DNA of 64,000 nt from Nostoc sp. FACHB-892 (GTDB taxonomy: Bacteria > Cyanobacteriota > Cyanobacteriia > Cyanobacteriales > Nostocaceae), in contig NZ_JACJTR010000037.1 in the NCBI RefSeq assembly GCF_014698795.1, forward strand, positions 1 through 64,000, in the 5' to 3' direction. The notes beneath the pieces are model-generated. The model made no database searches. It was given only the letters and a program-made list of their open reading frames with translations, and had not been told where the DNA came from. Of the stretch, positions 34,453-43,770 are shown one piece after another (the stretch's first letter is position 1; each line of letters starts with the position of its first letter). The translations under genes were made by a program, and so were the position numbers.

Positions 34453-34489
34453 GGCGATTGCAATTCTTTTGGTGTGCGATCGCCTTTTT
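34453..34489. repeat. Hairpin with T run
   Basis: GGCGATTGCA (34453-34462) pairs with TGTGCGATCGCC (34473-34484), with T5 after on the plus strand. A near copy of this hairpin is at 34641-34671. It lies just before the ATG side of the gene ending at 33986. Confidence 0.45.
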
Positions 34490-34640
34490 CACTTTTAGGG
34501 CTAGGGATTTCTTACACTTCTGCGTTCGCATCTGCTGGAGGTAGCACAAAATTCTCTTAGCAGTCATAGAAACTCGGATCTAAAAGTGTGATGTTACTTG
34601 CTGGGCTATGTGTAATGATTATTTGTAATTGCATATAGGT

Positions 34641-34671
34641 GGCGATTGCAGTTGCTTGGTGTGCAATCGCC
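34641..34671. repeat. Perfect 10-bp inverted repeat
   Basis: GGCGATTGCA (34641-34650) and TGCAATCGCC (34662-34671). It is related to the hairpin at 34453 and lies 18 bases after the stop of the gene at 34689-35255, so it may limit read-through. Confidence 0.5.
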
Positions 34672-34688
34672 CTTCCTCACTTCAGCAA

Positions 34689-35255
34689 CTAAGCCGCTAC
34701 TACCGCTCGAACTCCCAACGACGCAATCACTTGTTCAGCACTAGCAGCCACGCGATTGAGTCCGTACTGTCTTGGTCTGGCGTACCAACTTTCTTGACTG
34801 CACCCGACGAAGCCGACAAAACGCCCGTATTGGTAGAGTTTGGTGCTGAACGAGAGCCAGTCAATCTCTCCGTGGTACAAACCAAAAGCAGTGCAAGCTG
34901 TTTCCAGTTCATCGCTTAAACGTTCGTTACGTTCTAGTGGTGTCTCTGGTAGAGTCGCTTTTACTTGCGCCACTCTTGTAGCGAACCAGTTGTGGTCAAA
35001 GGGGAGCCGTCCGCCTTCCACAAACTGCACCCCTACTGTGATTCCGCCTTCGATCCAGATTGTGCGAACTGATTCGGGTTGGACTTCGATAATCTCGCCA
35101 ATGATGCGGCGGTCTCTGTTGGTGAGAGGATCTTGGGTGGGGGCTACAGCTTCGGCTTGGGATTCGAGGTGGGTGTATAGTTCTGCTTGGGCTGTGGCTT
35201 GTTCGTCACGAAAAGAAGTAGGAATTGCTTGCTGTGTTAGTGTTTCGTAAGTCAT
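34689..35255 (-). CDS. First gene of the long leftward run, hypothetical
   Basis: 188 residues from the chosen ATG (GGAG 8 bases upstream); a longer frame to 35354 is less likely. The middle has DRRIIGEIIEVQPESVRTIW then IEGGITVGVQFVEGGRLPFD, a beta-barrel-like arrangement. The end is helical with ASAEQVIASLGVRAVVAA. No family recognised. As the promoter-proximal gene of the run, divergent from the XRE regulator, it is probably an early gene of the element. Confidence 0.65.
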   Translation of the reverse strand: MTYETLTQQAIPTSFRDEQATAQAELYTHLESQAEAVAPTQDPLTNRDRRIIGEIIEVQPESVRTIWIEGGITVGVQFVEGGRLPFDHNWFATRVAQVKATLPETPLERNERLSDELETACTAFGLYHGEIDWLSFSTKLYQYGRFVGFVGCSQESWYARPRQYGLNRVAASAEQVIASLGVRAVVAA

Positions 35256-35836
35256 AATATTGATCTCCGTGATAGGGGAAAAGGCGATCGCTTTGTTTAC
35301 CAGACGTGGGCGGTCGCCTTTGTTATGTGTGCAAACGACGTTGTGGTTTCGCACAACGCTCTCAAACTTGATTTGGCGTAGCCATATATTTGTGACTCAA
35401 AGCCAGTGGCACTTGAGTGGTACCAAAACAGGAGATACAGCGTATCAGGCGACGTGTACGACCTTAAACGCTTCAACTGCCGTCCGTCGTCCTGTTGGTA
35501 ATTTCTTATTCAGTGCAAATCCATTTCCATGCTGTGTACCCCTCGCCTTCTCTGGTTGTGCCAGTGCCTCGGTTACTCATCAAGCAGTCACTTTGGATTG
35601 TGCTGTCAAAGTTCTGTAGTTTTTAGTGCTTCTTTATTTATTGGAGAGGCATAACACTTTTTCCTCCTTGTTAATTACAAGTCTAACTTGGAATACAGCC
35701 TGATGTCAAGAGGTAAACTTGTATTTTTATAAGTTTAATTTGTAAATATATTGATTATTTTTGTATATTTCAAAGTCTGAGTGCTAACATTTGTACTAGT
35801 GTTAGGTAGCGGAGTACATTTAAGGTGTTGATTTTT
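35256..35836. other. Divergent control region with candidate operators
   Basis: No gene supported (an open frame at 35260-35619 lacks protein character). Two related inverted repeats are present: CAAGT-CTA-ACTTG at 35678-35690, and TAAACTTGTA/TATAAGTTTA at 35714-35737 (9 of 10 pairs). They lie between the leftward run and the XRE gene and are good candidates for its binding sites. Confidence 0.5.
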
Positions 35837-36199
35837 GTGAATCAGACTTTGATTAAGTGGAAACTAAAAGAGGTAATGGCAAGATATGACATCAAGGCGG
35901 GTGATCTTGCCAATGAGTTAAATCTCAGTGCTAATTCAGTATCAAATTTACGGAAAGCCAAAACAATGCCACGCTTGGATGGTCATTCCCTAAATAATCT
36001 CTGTAACGCACTAAATCGTCTAGCGCACGATTTAGATAGGCAGATTACTCCGTTCGATTTAATTGATTACACCCAAGATTCAGATACTTCTGCCTCTTCT
36101 GAAAACCCTAACAGCAGCAGTAAGAGTAGCGCACTAAGTCAAGGCCGAAAGTCTTCAGCAATTGATGCTGAAAATCAAGCCTGTTTAACGGCTGCATAG
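35837..36199 (+). CDS. XRE-family transcriptional regulator
   Basis: About 120 residues. The HTH is clear: IKAGDLANELNLSANSVSNLR (about 23-44), followed by MPRLDGHSLNNLCNALN, typical of small HTH_26/XRE repressors. The C-terminal 45 residues are Ser/Asn rich and likely flexible. I chose the GTG at 35837; a GTG at 35825 is in frame too. Its position, divergent from the 26-35 kb run with inverted repeats between, suggests that it represses that run. Confidence 0.75.
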   Translation: MNQTLIKWKLKEVMARYDIKAGDLANELNLSANSVSNLRKAKTMPRLDGHSLNNLCNALNRLAHDLDRQITPFDLIDYTQDSDTSASSENPNSSSKSSALSQGRKSSAIDAENQACLTAA

Positions 36200-36378
36200 C
36201 AAAAGCGATCGCCGCCCGTCACAGCAATGCGATCGCCTGCTCAATCCGTTTACCACAAAGTGAGCTAATTATAATGCTGACATATTTTTGGAAAAACCTT
36301 CCAAATCAGCTGCTGGGTTCACTTTGGTTAAACTGCAACACCCCAACTTTTAGGCATTTACCATAGTGAACAAGAGAT

Positions 36379-37977
36379 ATGCTGACACTAGACAGAAAAC
36401 AAACAACAGCACTCGATTACAGTGTTGTCAACACCAGCATCCAAGAAACCTTTACTGCCATCAATAGGTTCGAGTGGCAAGTGGTAGATGAAATCCTCCA
36501 GATGCGGGAACAGCAGCTTTACCTGCAAGCTGGATACAAAAGCTTTGAAGAATACTGCCAGCGTGAATTATACGCCTGGGGTGGATACCGACGAATCAAC
36601 CAACTGCTAGGAGCTAAAAAGGTCATAGACGCAGTTGGCGAGTTGGGCGGACACATCAAAAATGAGCGTCAGGCTCGTCCACTACTACGCTTGGTTAAGG
36701 AACCAGAAAAACTTAAAGCTGCTGTATCCCTTGCTCTAAAAGATAACCCTTCCCCTGGTGAATCAGACTTTGCTGCTGCCGCCCAAAAAGTGGTTCCTCA
36801 ACTTCCACGCAAAAAACAATCTATTCAGGAACCAATGGTTCCCAAACTTGAAGAACCAGTGGTTCCTCAATTTGCTAAAGTCACGGTTTCACAACAATCA
36901 CACCCAAGGTATGGGGAAGAGGGAAGCATTGAGGCAGACGCACCAAATCGCTGGCAACAGATTGTTACCTTTGCTGATGGCGAGAGGTTGTTGATCAACA
37001 ATGCTGATTTAGATGCTGCTAGTGTCCCATTTTCCAGAGGACGGAACTATCCATCAGAATATACGGAAGCGATCGCTGCTATTGAAGAACGCCATAAACA
37101 AGAGTTAGAGAGCCTAGAGCAAGAACTGAGGATTGGCTTGCTTTCAGAAGTCACAGCTAGAGCCGAAGAACAAGTACAAGAACAACTCTCATCCTTGCAA
37201 CAACTGTTCAAACAACAGAAAGAGCAAAACATCCAGTTACAGCAACGGCTGGATGAAATGGAGGGGTTGAGAAAGCTGGAGACTGAGAACCAACAGCTTA
37301 GGCAGCGCATTCAGGATTTGGAAAACGCTAAAGAGCCTAGAACTGGACAAGATTGGGGGAATACTTACACTAAACAAGGGGCTAAAGCGCTAAACAAGAA
37401 AGTTCAGCAAGCCTTGGAGAAGACAATTGATTTGCGATCACTAGCAGTTGAACCACCCAAGGAAAATGCCCAAGAATGTTTGCGGCTCATGGGCATGGCG
37501 TTAAAGAATCTCGCCAGTGCGATGAACAATACCCAAGCACTCGAAGCTGCGGCAATCATTCTCAGAAGCGAACCCACACAGCAAGCGATCGCATATCGAG
37601 CCGAGCAATTGGAAATGCTACCCCAAGCGGTTAGTGATATTCGGCGGGTGCTTGCAAAGCCTGGGTGTACTTGGCAAGAGTTTTGGAATATTGCCCAAGA
37701 GTACGAAGTGATTAAATCAGATTACTGGGCGGAATTAACAACCCAAGAGACTGATTTAATTACTGCTCTCCAGAAAACATCTTCTCAACCGGACACTATT
37801 GGCATCGGCTCTATTGTTGCCCATGCTGATCCATACCGCACTTTGTATGTGGAAAGAGGCGAGGTTGTAGAGGATTTAGGCGAGGAAGTAGTGGTTGCAT
37901 GGGATTGCTGGAAGGAGCAATCGAAAAAGACTGATAGGTATTTCCGAGACGAATTGCGATTCTGGCAATCTCAATAG
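36379..37977 (+). CDS. Coiled-coil protein of plasmid type
   Basis: 532 residues. The N-terminal part (10-130) has helices with EQQLYLQAGYKSFEEYCQRE and YRRINQLLGAKKVIDAVGEL, resembling DNA-binding parts of cyanobacterial plasmid proteins. A strong coiled coil spans about 235-310 (QELESLEQELRIGLLSE, EEQVQEQLSSLQQLFKQQ). The last 70 residues form a small beta domain (IGSIVAHADPYRTLYVERGE). Function is unknown; replication or partition roles are possible but unproven. Confidence 0.65.
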   Translation: MLTLDRKQTTALDYSVVNTSIQETFTAINRFEWQVVDEILQMREQQLYLQAGYKSFEEYCQRELYAWGGYRRINQLLGAKKVIDAVGELGGHIKNERQARPLLRLVKEPEKLKAAVSLALKDNPSPGESDFAAAAQKVVPQLPRKKQSIQEPMVPKLEEPVVPQFAKVTVSQQSHPRYGEEGSIEADAPNRWQQIVTFADGERLLINNADLDAASVPFSRGRNYPSEYTEAIAAIEERHKQELESLEQELRIGLLSEVTARAEEQVQEQLSSLQQLFKQQKEQNIQLQQRLDEMEGLRKLETENQQLRQRIQDLENAKEPRTGQDWGNTYTKQGAKALNKKVQQALEKTIDLRSLAVEPPKENAQECLRLMGMALKNLASAMNNTQALEAAAIILRSEPTQQAIAYRAEQLEMLPQAVSDIRRVLAKPGCTWQEFWNIAQEYEVIKSDYWAELTTQETDLITALQKTSSQPDTIGIGSIVAHADPYRTLYVERGEVVEDLGEEVVVAWDCWKEQSKKTDRYFRDELRFWQSQ

Positions 37978-38082
37978 GCTTTCAGTGTATCGGTGACTTT
38001 TTAGACAACTAAATACAAGTACCAAGCCCCGCATCACAGTGGGGGAAATTTCCGTGCGTCAATATAAATAAGAAATTGTAAG

Positions 38083-39282
38083 ATGACCGCAACTATTACA
38101 AAACCCAAACCCAAAAAGGCTGCTGCCGCTAAAGTACAGTCACCGTATAAGCGGCTTCATGTGATTATTCCCATCGAGGATATGTTATGGGCATCGCAAC
38201 AAAAGCCTTCAATTACGCAATTGTGGCAGGAGTGTTGGACTGCTGACCCTTATGGTTCTCGGTGGATGCCTTTGTCCTCAGCTTTGGGGTACAGTACTTT
38301 TATCTCTGCAAAGAAAATTCTCTCCGAAAGCGGGTTGTTCATTTTTAAGCCGGATAAGTCGATTCAAGATGGCCGAGAAACAGCTAGCTGGATGGTGAAA
38401 AATTTGCACGGTAGCCGGATGAAGGAGTTTTGGGAGAAAGCCAATGCTGAAAATCAGCAACTAAATTCTGAAAAACGAGAACTAAATACTGGGGATTCAG
38501 AGAAAGATGCTGGCTGTGAAGAAATGCGTGCTTTGTACGAAGCATCTATTTTAGGTCCAAGTGATTCAGAGCAAAGGTTTCAGGAAACCTCACAAACTGC
38601 TCAGGAACAGCTAACGAACTCATCATTTGAGTTCGTTAGCTGTGTCTCTGACACGCTAAATGAGATTTTGCAAGTTGAAGAGACGGCTCATGCGCCCTTG
38701 GGGGGCGCATCGCCTCAGTTTGTTCAAAGCGTGTCAGAGAATGAGAAAGACTCGCCTACGGCGAATGACTGTACATCGCTAGCGCTTGTGGATGATGCAC
38801 CAAGTCAACCTACTTCGTTGTTGGCTGAAAACCTCTCTTGTGGCGTTGAACCGAAAGACTGTCATGAAGGTACTTGTTCCGCCGCGCCCGTCGCCCAAAA
38901 TGAATTTTCTTCAAGTTTGGCGATCGCTAATCAAACTCAGGAGCAGGTAGGACAGGGTTATTCTGCTTCCTCATTGGGAGAAAATCAAGTCTTTGGTGTA
39001 GGAGTCAAAGCAGATCATGAAGGTACTTGTTCCCCCGTGCCTGTCCTCAGTGCTGAAAAATGGTCACATGAGGCGATTGTAGCGCGGTCAAATGCGCGAC
39101 CTGTAAGAAGGGAAAAACTGAATCGAGCGGTGAATTCGTCCGAGAATCCGGGGTTTGGCTTTTTGCAAGAGTGCTGGAATGATGACCCTGCTTTGCAGAT
39201 TGTGATCAAGAAATTGCTGGGGAAGTTTCCGCAGTGGGGGGTTGCGATTGTGGATGGGGTGCTGGTGGATTGGGAGGAGTAG
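38083..39282 (+). CDS. Hypothetical plasmid protein with conserved ends
   Basis: 399 residues. Basic start (KPKPKKAAAAK), then a conserved N-terminal domain with LWQECWTADPYGSRWMPLSS. A long low-complexity middle rich in Ser, Glu and Gln follows. The C-terminal end FLQECWNDDPALQIVIKK plus LLGKFPQWGVAIVDGVLVDW repeats the QECW motif. A second decayed copy of this end lies at 42793-42960. Family unknown; the layout suggests a DNA-associated element protein. Confidence 0.6.
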   Translation: MTATITKPKPKKAAAAKVQSPYKRLHVIIPIEDMLWASQQKPSITQLWQECWTADPYGSRWMPLSSALGYSTFISAKKILSESGLFIFKPDKSIQDGRETASWMVKNLHGSRMKEFWEKANAENQQLNSEKRELNTGDSEKDAGCEEMRALYEASILGPSDSEQRFQETSQTAQEQLTNSSFEFVSCVSDTLNEILQVEETAHAPLGGASPQFVQSVSENEKDSPTANDCTSLALVDDAPSQPTSLLAENLSCGVEPKDCHEGTCSAAPVAQNEFSSSLAIANQTQEQVGQGYSASSLGENQVFGVGVKADHEGTCSPVPVLSAEKWSHEAIVARSNARPVRREKLNRAVNSSENPGFGFLQECWNDDPALQIVIKKLLGKFPQWGVAIVDGVLVDWEE

Positions 39283-39418
39283 CGATCGCTTTTGTCATAT
39301 TTCCTCGCCCATAACTCATCCCAAAGGTTTTTGATAAGTGAAGATGAAATGGTCGAGAAATACTGAACGAGTCGCACGCTTATGATAGATATTACACGGG
39401 TGAAGGATGCGATTGCAC

Positions 39419-40708
39419 TTACATAATTTCTTTCCAGACTTCATTTATTTTTTCACGATTACGAATAATCTTTTCAGATGTTGTATCTCTAGCACTGGCT
39501 TGAATTATATGTACACTTTCTTTCATTAAACTTAGCCACTGAGGTAGATTAATTGCCACAGGATTACCTGAATAAATAAATATTTTTAGAAGATTTCCAC
39601 TAGCTGCCATACCATGAGCTAAAAACAACATTTTGTGTAGCTTTAAATTTGATTTGATTTTAGCAATTTCGCTTAATCCAATAGAAGTATGCTTAAAGTT
39701 TTGAAGTTGCTCTTGATTTTCTAAACAAGATAAATAGTGATAACCTCTTACTATTAGTTCAATGACTGCTACAGAGGTTGACATAGTAATAAAGTGTCTT
39801 AAATCATATCCATTTAAATACATCCATCCAGATATGTCTGCTATGGTTTTTTGATTTGAGCCAAAGGAACCAAATTGTAGAAGTTGGAGGAATCCCCATC
39901 CTGGTATAGGGATTCCTGCCTTAGTACATACATCAGAAACTATATGACCTAGCCAAATTAGAGGAGCGAAAGCTTTATCTGCTGTTAAAATATCAAATGT
40001 TTTTAGTATGCGAAGTTTGCCATTAGTATCGAAAGCAGTTAGTGTGCCGTTTAAAATATCTAATGTTCCAAATATAAGACCAAATAATGGATCATGTCCA
40101 AGGCTCAATAACCTATGTGTTTTAGGAGTGAAACCCTTAATTTCAGGATTAATACTTTGGTCATACGGGACTTTACATACGTTTTCGCACCACCTCAAGA
40201 ATAGATTTAATTTTCCTTCTTCATCAATTCCTAAATTTTTTAGCCACTGAGTAAAATTGCTGCCTTGTTGTTGATACTTACCTAAGTAATTAATGTCTTT
40301 AGGTATTTTGACAATTAAAATATCAACAATTGTAGCAATTAGCCCAGATAAAGCAACTATTATATAATCTAAAGTAGATAAGGTAGGAAGAAAATCGGGA
40401 TTTTTCAGAACCTCTTCTTTTATTTTGCTTTCCACAAGTGAAGGATTGTAATTTAAGAAAAAATTATCATCCCACTGTAAATCGTTCGATGGTTGAGATA
40501 TTTTACAAGGAGTATTTAATATGTTATTTAATTCTTCTGAAGAAATACCTATCTCTTCAGCTATACTGAGAATTTCATTTTCTAAGTTTGCTAAGACATC
40601 TGATTCTTTCTGTTGAAAAGTATAAATAATACGAAAATCTAAGTTAATAGCTCTAATTTTTTGGAATAATTCTGAAAACTCATCATCCCAGTTTAGTACT
40701 GTAGGCAT
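39419..40708 (-). CDS. Hypothetical protein of an AT-rich two-gene insert
   Basis: 429 residues, AT-rich coding sequence. A hydrophobic segment is near 110-130 (TLDYIIVALSGLIATIVDILIV). The motif HRLLSLGHDPLFGLIFGTLD (about 212-231), with two His and an Asp before a hydrophobic stretch, may be a metal site. Other hydrophobic stretches follow (FAPLIWLGHIVSDVC; HFITMSTSVAVIELIV). No family recognised. It starts 7 bases after the stop of its partner at 40716-41726, so the two form an operon, flanked by duplicated fragments of a plasmid gene. Confidence 0.6.
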   Translation of the reverse strand: MPTVLNWDDEFSELFQKIRAINLDFRIIYTFQQKESDVLANLENEILSIAEEIGISSEELNNILNTPCKISQPSNDLQWDDNFFLNYNPSLVESKIKEEVLKNPDFLPTLSTLDYIIVALSGLIATIVDILIVKIPKDINYLGKYQQQGSNFTQWLKNLGIDEEGKLNLFLRWCENVCKVPYDQSINPEIKGFTPKTHRLLSLGHDPLFGLIFGTLDILNGTLTAFDTNGKLRILKTFDILTADKAFAPLIWLGHIVSDVCTKAGIPIPGWGFLQLLQFGSFGSNQKTIADISGWMYLNGYDLRHFITMSTSVAVIELIVRGYHYLSCLENQEQLQNFKHTSIGLSEIAKIKSNLKLHKMLFLAHGMAASGNLLKIFIYSGNPVAINLPQWLSLMKESVHIIQASARDTTSEKIIRNREKINEVWKEIM

Positions 40709-40715
40709 ATTATAT

Positions 40716-41726
40716 TTATAGTAAATCTTGGTTTCTCTTCAAGGCATTTTTTAAGTACTCAATAGCCTTTTCCAGGTTTTCTATTTTCTGCTTATTTTTC
40801 TCCTTGTTAAGTAAAAGATCGTCTTTTTGATCCTCAAGAGAACGAATAGCTTGTCTCTGTTCCTTAATGATTTCCTGAGCTAAACGGATATCTTTCTGAA
40901 TCAGCACAATCTCTTTCATAACTACTTCTAATTTGGCGGCTTGTGTTAGTGCCGAGTCTGGAGATTGGGCAAATACAGCACCAACCCCAGCACCAGCACC
41001 AGCACCGAGAATTGCGCCGCCAGCAATAATTACTGCAAAACCGCCAGCCATCCCAAAACCACCTGCGGCGATCGCTCCACCACCCAGAGCAGCTAAAACT
41101 GCTGATACGGCTGCTGCGCCAGATAAACCCGGTGCTAATATAGGGGCTAACAAAGCGGCAATAGCGGGAGTAAAAAATGCTGCTACAACTGCCAGTACAA
41201 TAGCTCCAATTGCACCTATAAGTAAAGGATTCCAGCCACCTTTAATACCTTGTATGGCTTCGTCATAGTGAGATTTAAAACGTATAACAACACTTGAGTC
41301 TATATCTAATGTTCTAGCAAAAAACTTTAGTTTATTGACAAGTAATTCTTCATTAAATATTTTTAAATTTTTTAGATTATCGTCATTAGTACTGTTACCA
41401 AGCGAGTAGTAAGGTTTAAAAAGAGTTGTTTCTAGTAATATTAAACATAGAGTTAGTTTATTTCCAGCTTCATCCTTAATTTCGTTAATTAAATCTTTAA
41501 GTATTGGGAAATCAGTTAAAAGTTGCAAATCAGATTTAATAGTTGGATTTTGAGCAGCCTGACTTTTCAAGAAAATCTCTGTAGAGTCTTTCCATAGAGA
41601 TAACCATTTTCGCTTAAATCCTTTTGTTGCAAAACTACTTTCATTATCTATGTCTGCTAATACTAAATGATACTGATAGCTGAACATTATCCTGGTTTGT
41701 TCCAGAGTTAACCCAAATTCTTTCAT
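40716..41726 (-). CDS. Glycine-zipper membrane protein with coiled-coil tail
   Basis: 336 residues. Soluble helical N-terminal part (1-170), then a very Gly/Ala-rich hydrophobic region at about 175-255 (LIGAIGAIVLAVVAAFF, ALLAPILAPGLSGAAAV, GMAGGFAVIIAGGAILG), which looks like glycine-zipper membrane helices, then a C-terminal coiled coil (QKDIRLAQEIIKEQRQAIRS to KAIEYLKNALKRNQ). This layout is seen in pore-forming or membrane-tethering proteins. Function unknown; first gene of the AT-rich pair. Confidence 0.6.
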   Translation of the reverse strand: MKEFGLTLEQTRIMFSYQYHLVLADIDNESSFATKGFKRKWLSLWKDSTEIFLKSQAAQNPTIKSDLQLLTDFPILKDLINEIKDEAGNKLTLCLILLETTLFKPYYSLGNSTNDDNLKNLKIFNEELLVNKLKFFARTLDIDSSVVIRFKSHYDEAIQGIKGGWNPLLIGAIGAIVLAVVAAFFTPAIAALLAPILAPGLSGAAAVSAVLAALGGGAIAAGGFGMAGGFAVIIAGGAILGAGAGAGVGAVFAQSPDSALTQAAKLEVVMKEIVLIQKDIRLAQEIIKEQRQAIRSLEDQKDDLLLNKEKNKQKIENLEKAIEYLKNALKRNQDLL

Positions 41727-41824
41727 GTGTTATTGAAGTTAGAAAATTTAAATACTCATTTGCTGTTTATTTAGCATAAATTATTTTTTATACTAAAAGT
41801 CTAGTATTTGTACGCAAAATAATT

Positions 41825-42121
41825 TTGATTCAACGCACGATTAAGCGATGCTGGGAAAATGTACCGAGGGCGATCGCTTATTTGAAAGAAGCACTGCGGA
41901 CTTGCAAGGGTATCAAGTCGCCGGAAGCTATATTTGTGGCTGCTTGTAAGGAGGATAGAAAACCGGAGTCAGCGCAGGTTCAATCTGCTGTGAAAGTTTG
42001 GTTTGAGTGGGCTAGGCAGAAGCGGATTGTGATTACTATGTCGGGGGAAGTTGTGTATACACCGGATGGTGAGGCGGTGGCGTTGGCGGAAATGATGCGG
42101 CGGTTTCCGATGTCGCAGTAG
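41825..42121 (+). pseudogene. C-terminal fragment of a plasmid protein
   Basis: 98 residues starting abruptly with RTIKRCWENVPRAIAYLKEA and ending AVALAEMMRRFPMSQ. The frame stays open upstream without an ATG. It looks like the last part of a longer cyanobacterial plasmid protein, cut at the border of the AT-rich insert. I cannot name the family. It could also be an intact small gene with the TTG start. Confidence 0.4.
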
Positions 42122-42270
42122 GGTTGTGCATCTGCTCAAAATCCTGAAGCATTATTTGTTCAAGCTTCATGGTGCGGCATTTTTAATGCTAAGAAAGTGC
42201 CAGAAGTTCCTAGACAGCTTGATTATGACTCTGTATAATACATTTGTTCTGCATAATAAATGCAACAATT

Positions 42271-42720
42271 ATGGCAGTCAAATCAATCCCTGATGGATAT
42301 CATACTGTTACGCCATACCTTGTTGTGCAAGGAGCCGCAACCCTAATTGAGTTTCTCACTTCAGCATTTGAAGCAAAAGAAATTCGTCGTACTCTACATC
42401 CGCAAGGTGGCATCATAAATGCCGAAGTGAGAATTGGTGACTCAGTAGTAATGGTGAGCGAAGCAAGGGATGAATTTAAGCCAATGCCAAGTTCAATTTA
42501 CCTATATGTTGAGAATACCGACGCAACTTACAACCGTGCGCTTCAAGCAGGCGGGGCTTCAATCATGAAGCCAGAAGATCAGTTTTACGGCGATCGCAAT
42601 GCGGGGATAAAAGATCCGAGCGGAAATCATTGGTGGATTGCGACTCACCAAGAAGACATCTCACCTGAACTAATAGAAAAACGATTGAAAAGCTTGTTTG
42701 CTAGCAAAGAGAAAGTATAA
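42271..42720 (+). CDS. Glyoxalase/VOC family protein (PhnB-like)
   Basis: 149 residues from the ATG at 42271. VTPYLVVQGAATLIEFLTSA then VVMVSEARDEFKPMPSSIYL and GIKDPSGNHWWIATH are characteristic of the PhnB-like VOC group, with the last motif near the end of the domain. Such proteins bind a metal or small ligand; many are resistance or stress proteins. Reaction not predictable. No clear ribosome binding site. Confidence 0.85.
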   Translation: MAVKSIPDGYHTVTPYLVVQGAATLIEFLTSAFEAKEIRRTLHPQGGIINAEVRIGDSVVMVSEARDEFKPMPSSIYLYVENTDATYNRALQAGGASIMKPEDQFYGDRNAGIKDPSGNHWWIATHQEDISPELIEKRLKSLFASKEKV

Positions 42721-42792
42721 CTAGATAATGGTCGTATAAGTCCGTCGTCGCTCGGTCTAAGGCTAGACCTTGACGGATGGAGAAGCTGAAGA

Positions 42793-42960
42793 TGCTGAAA
42801 ATGGCAGAACAATTGCGCGAAAATCCAGGAGATGATTTTCTTGCAGGAGTGTTGGGCTGACGATCCTGCTTTGCAGATTGTGATGAAGAAGTTGCTGGCG
42901 AAGTTTCCACAGTGGGGGGTTGCGATCGTGGATGGGGTGTTGGTTAAGTGGAAGGATTAA
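42793..42960 (+). pseudogene. Frameshifted copy of the C-terminal end of the 38083 gene
   Basis: The frame from 42793 reads MLKMAEQLRENPGDDFL, then one frame over LQECWADDPALQIVMKKLL and AKFPQWGVAIVDGVLVKW to TAA at 42958-42960. This closely matches residues 350-399 encoded at 39132-39282 (FLQECWNDDPALQIV..). The change of frame near 42840 and the missing 5' part show a decayed duplicate. Confidence 0.75.
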
Positions 42961-43152
42961 CGATGCCGAACGCCTTCTTCTTTCCGATACCTCTCAACGT
43001 TTGCACCTTTTTTGCAACAATTTTTATACAAAGTTGCACAAAAAAATTAAGTAACTCAAGGCTGAGGGAGATTAAGAATCATTCTTCATGTACTCCCCCG
43101 CCCCTTCATTTTTAAATGCTATTTCAGAACGCAACCTACTATCAGGAGAGCA

Positions 43153-43770
43153 TCAATCAGCCGTAATACCTGAAGTTGTAAGAGCAGAGCAAAGTAAGCG
43201 ATCAATTTCTGCTATATCAGGATCAAAAGTTTGGTCGTTCATAGCTGATTGAGCAACGTTTCCAGATTGACTACTTGCCGATGTTTGTTCTTGTATTGTG
43301 CGTAACTGGTGTAAACGATTAACTAGTGAAGAACAGCGGTAAACCATAGCAGAGCGACTATCTACTTTTAACTTAATAAAAATCCGGCGTAAGTGAGCAG
43401 AAACAGTCCACTCACTGATTTGAAGTTGGTTAGCAACTTTTTTATTAGATGAACCTAAACCAACCAGAGCAGCAATTTGCAACTCTCGTCCTGTTAAAAT
43501 ACTAATTAGGCTAGGATCTATAACTTCTGGTGTGTTCTGAGTTTTTACAATTGCATAGTGATTTCCATCAGCTTCAAAATGCCCAACTACAGAAAACGAA
43601 ATAGTGTCAATAATAACCTCTGAAGTAAACTGTTGGCTATTTTCTGTAGGCGATTCAACTGCAATAATAAGAAAACCAGAGTTTTTTATAAAAAACTTAC
43701 TAATGACATAGGAATCTGAGACTAAGTTTCCAGCAAAAATACTAGAAGTTTGATCAACGTGTCCTTGCAT
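43153..43770 (-). CDS. LuxR-type transcriptional regulator
   Basis: 205 residues. The N-terminal ~110 residues have no recognised sensor domain. The LuxR HTH is clear at about 118-175: LTGRELQIAALVGLGSSNKK then VANQLQISEWTVSAHLRRIF. A Ser/Gln-rich tail follows. LuxR-type proteins often bind palindromes with CTGTA half-sites. Such a palindrome occurs three times at 50-54 kb, so this protein is a candidate regulator of the RiPP locus; this is inference. Confidence 0.85.
   Translation of the reverse strand: MQGHVDQTSSIFAGNLVSDSYVISKFFIKNSGFLIIAVESPTENSQQFTSEVIIDTISFSVVGHFEADGNHYAIVKTQNTPEVIDPSLISILTGRELQIAALVGLGSSNKKVANQLQISEWTVSAHLRRIFIKLKVDSRSAMVYRCSSLVNRLHQLRTIQEQTSASSQSGNVAQSAMNDQTFDPDIAEIDRLLCSALTTSGITAD

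Noticed and set aside
35260..35619. Open frame of 119 codons on the plus strand
   Set aside because: Covers the divergent control region and has no recognisable protein pattern.
40933..41268. Ala/Pro-rich frame on the plus strand
   Set aside because: Antisense shadow of the Gly/Ala-rich region of the 40716-41726 protein.
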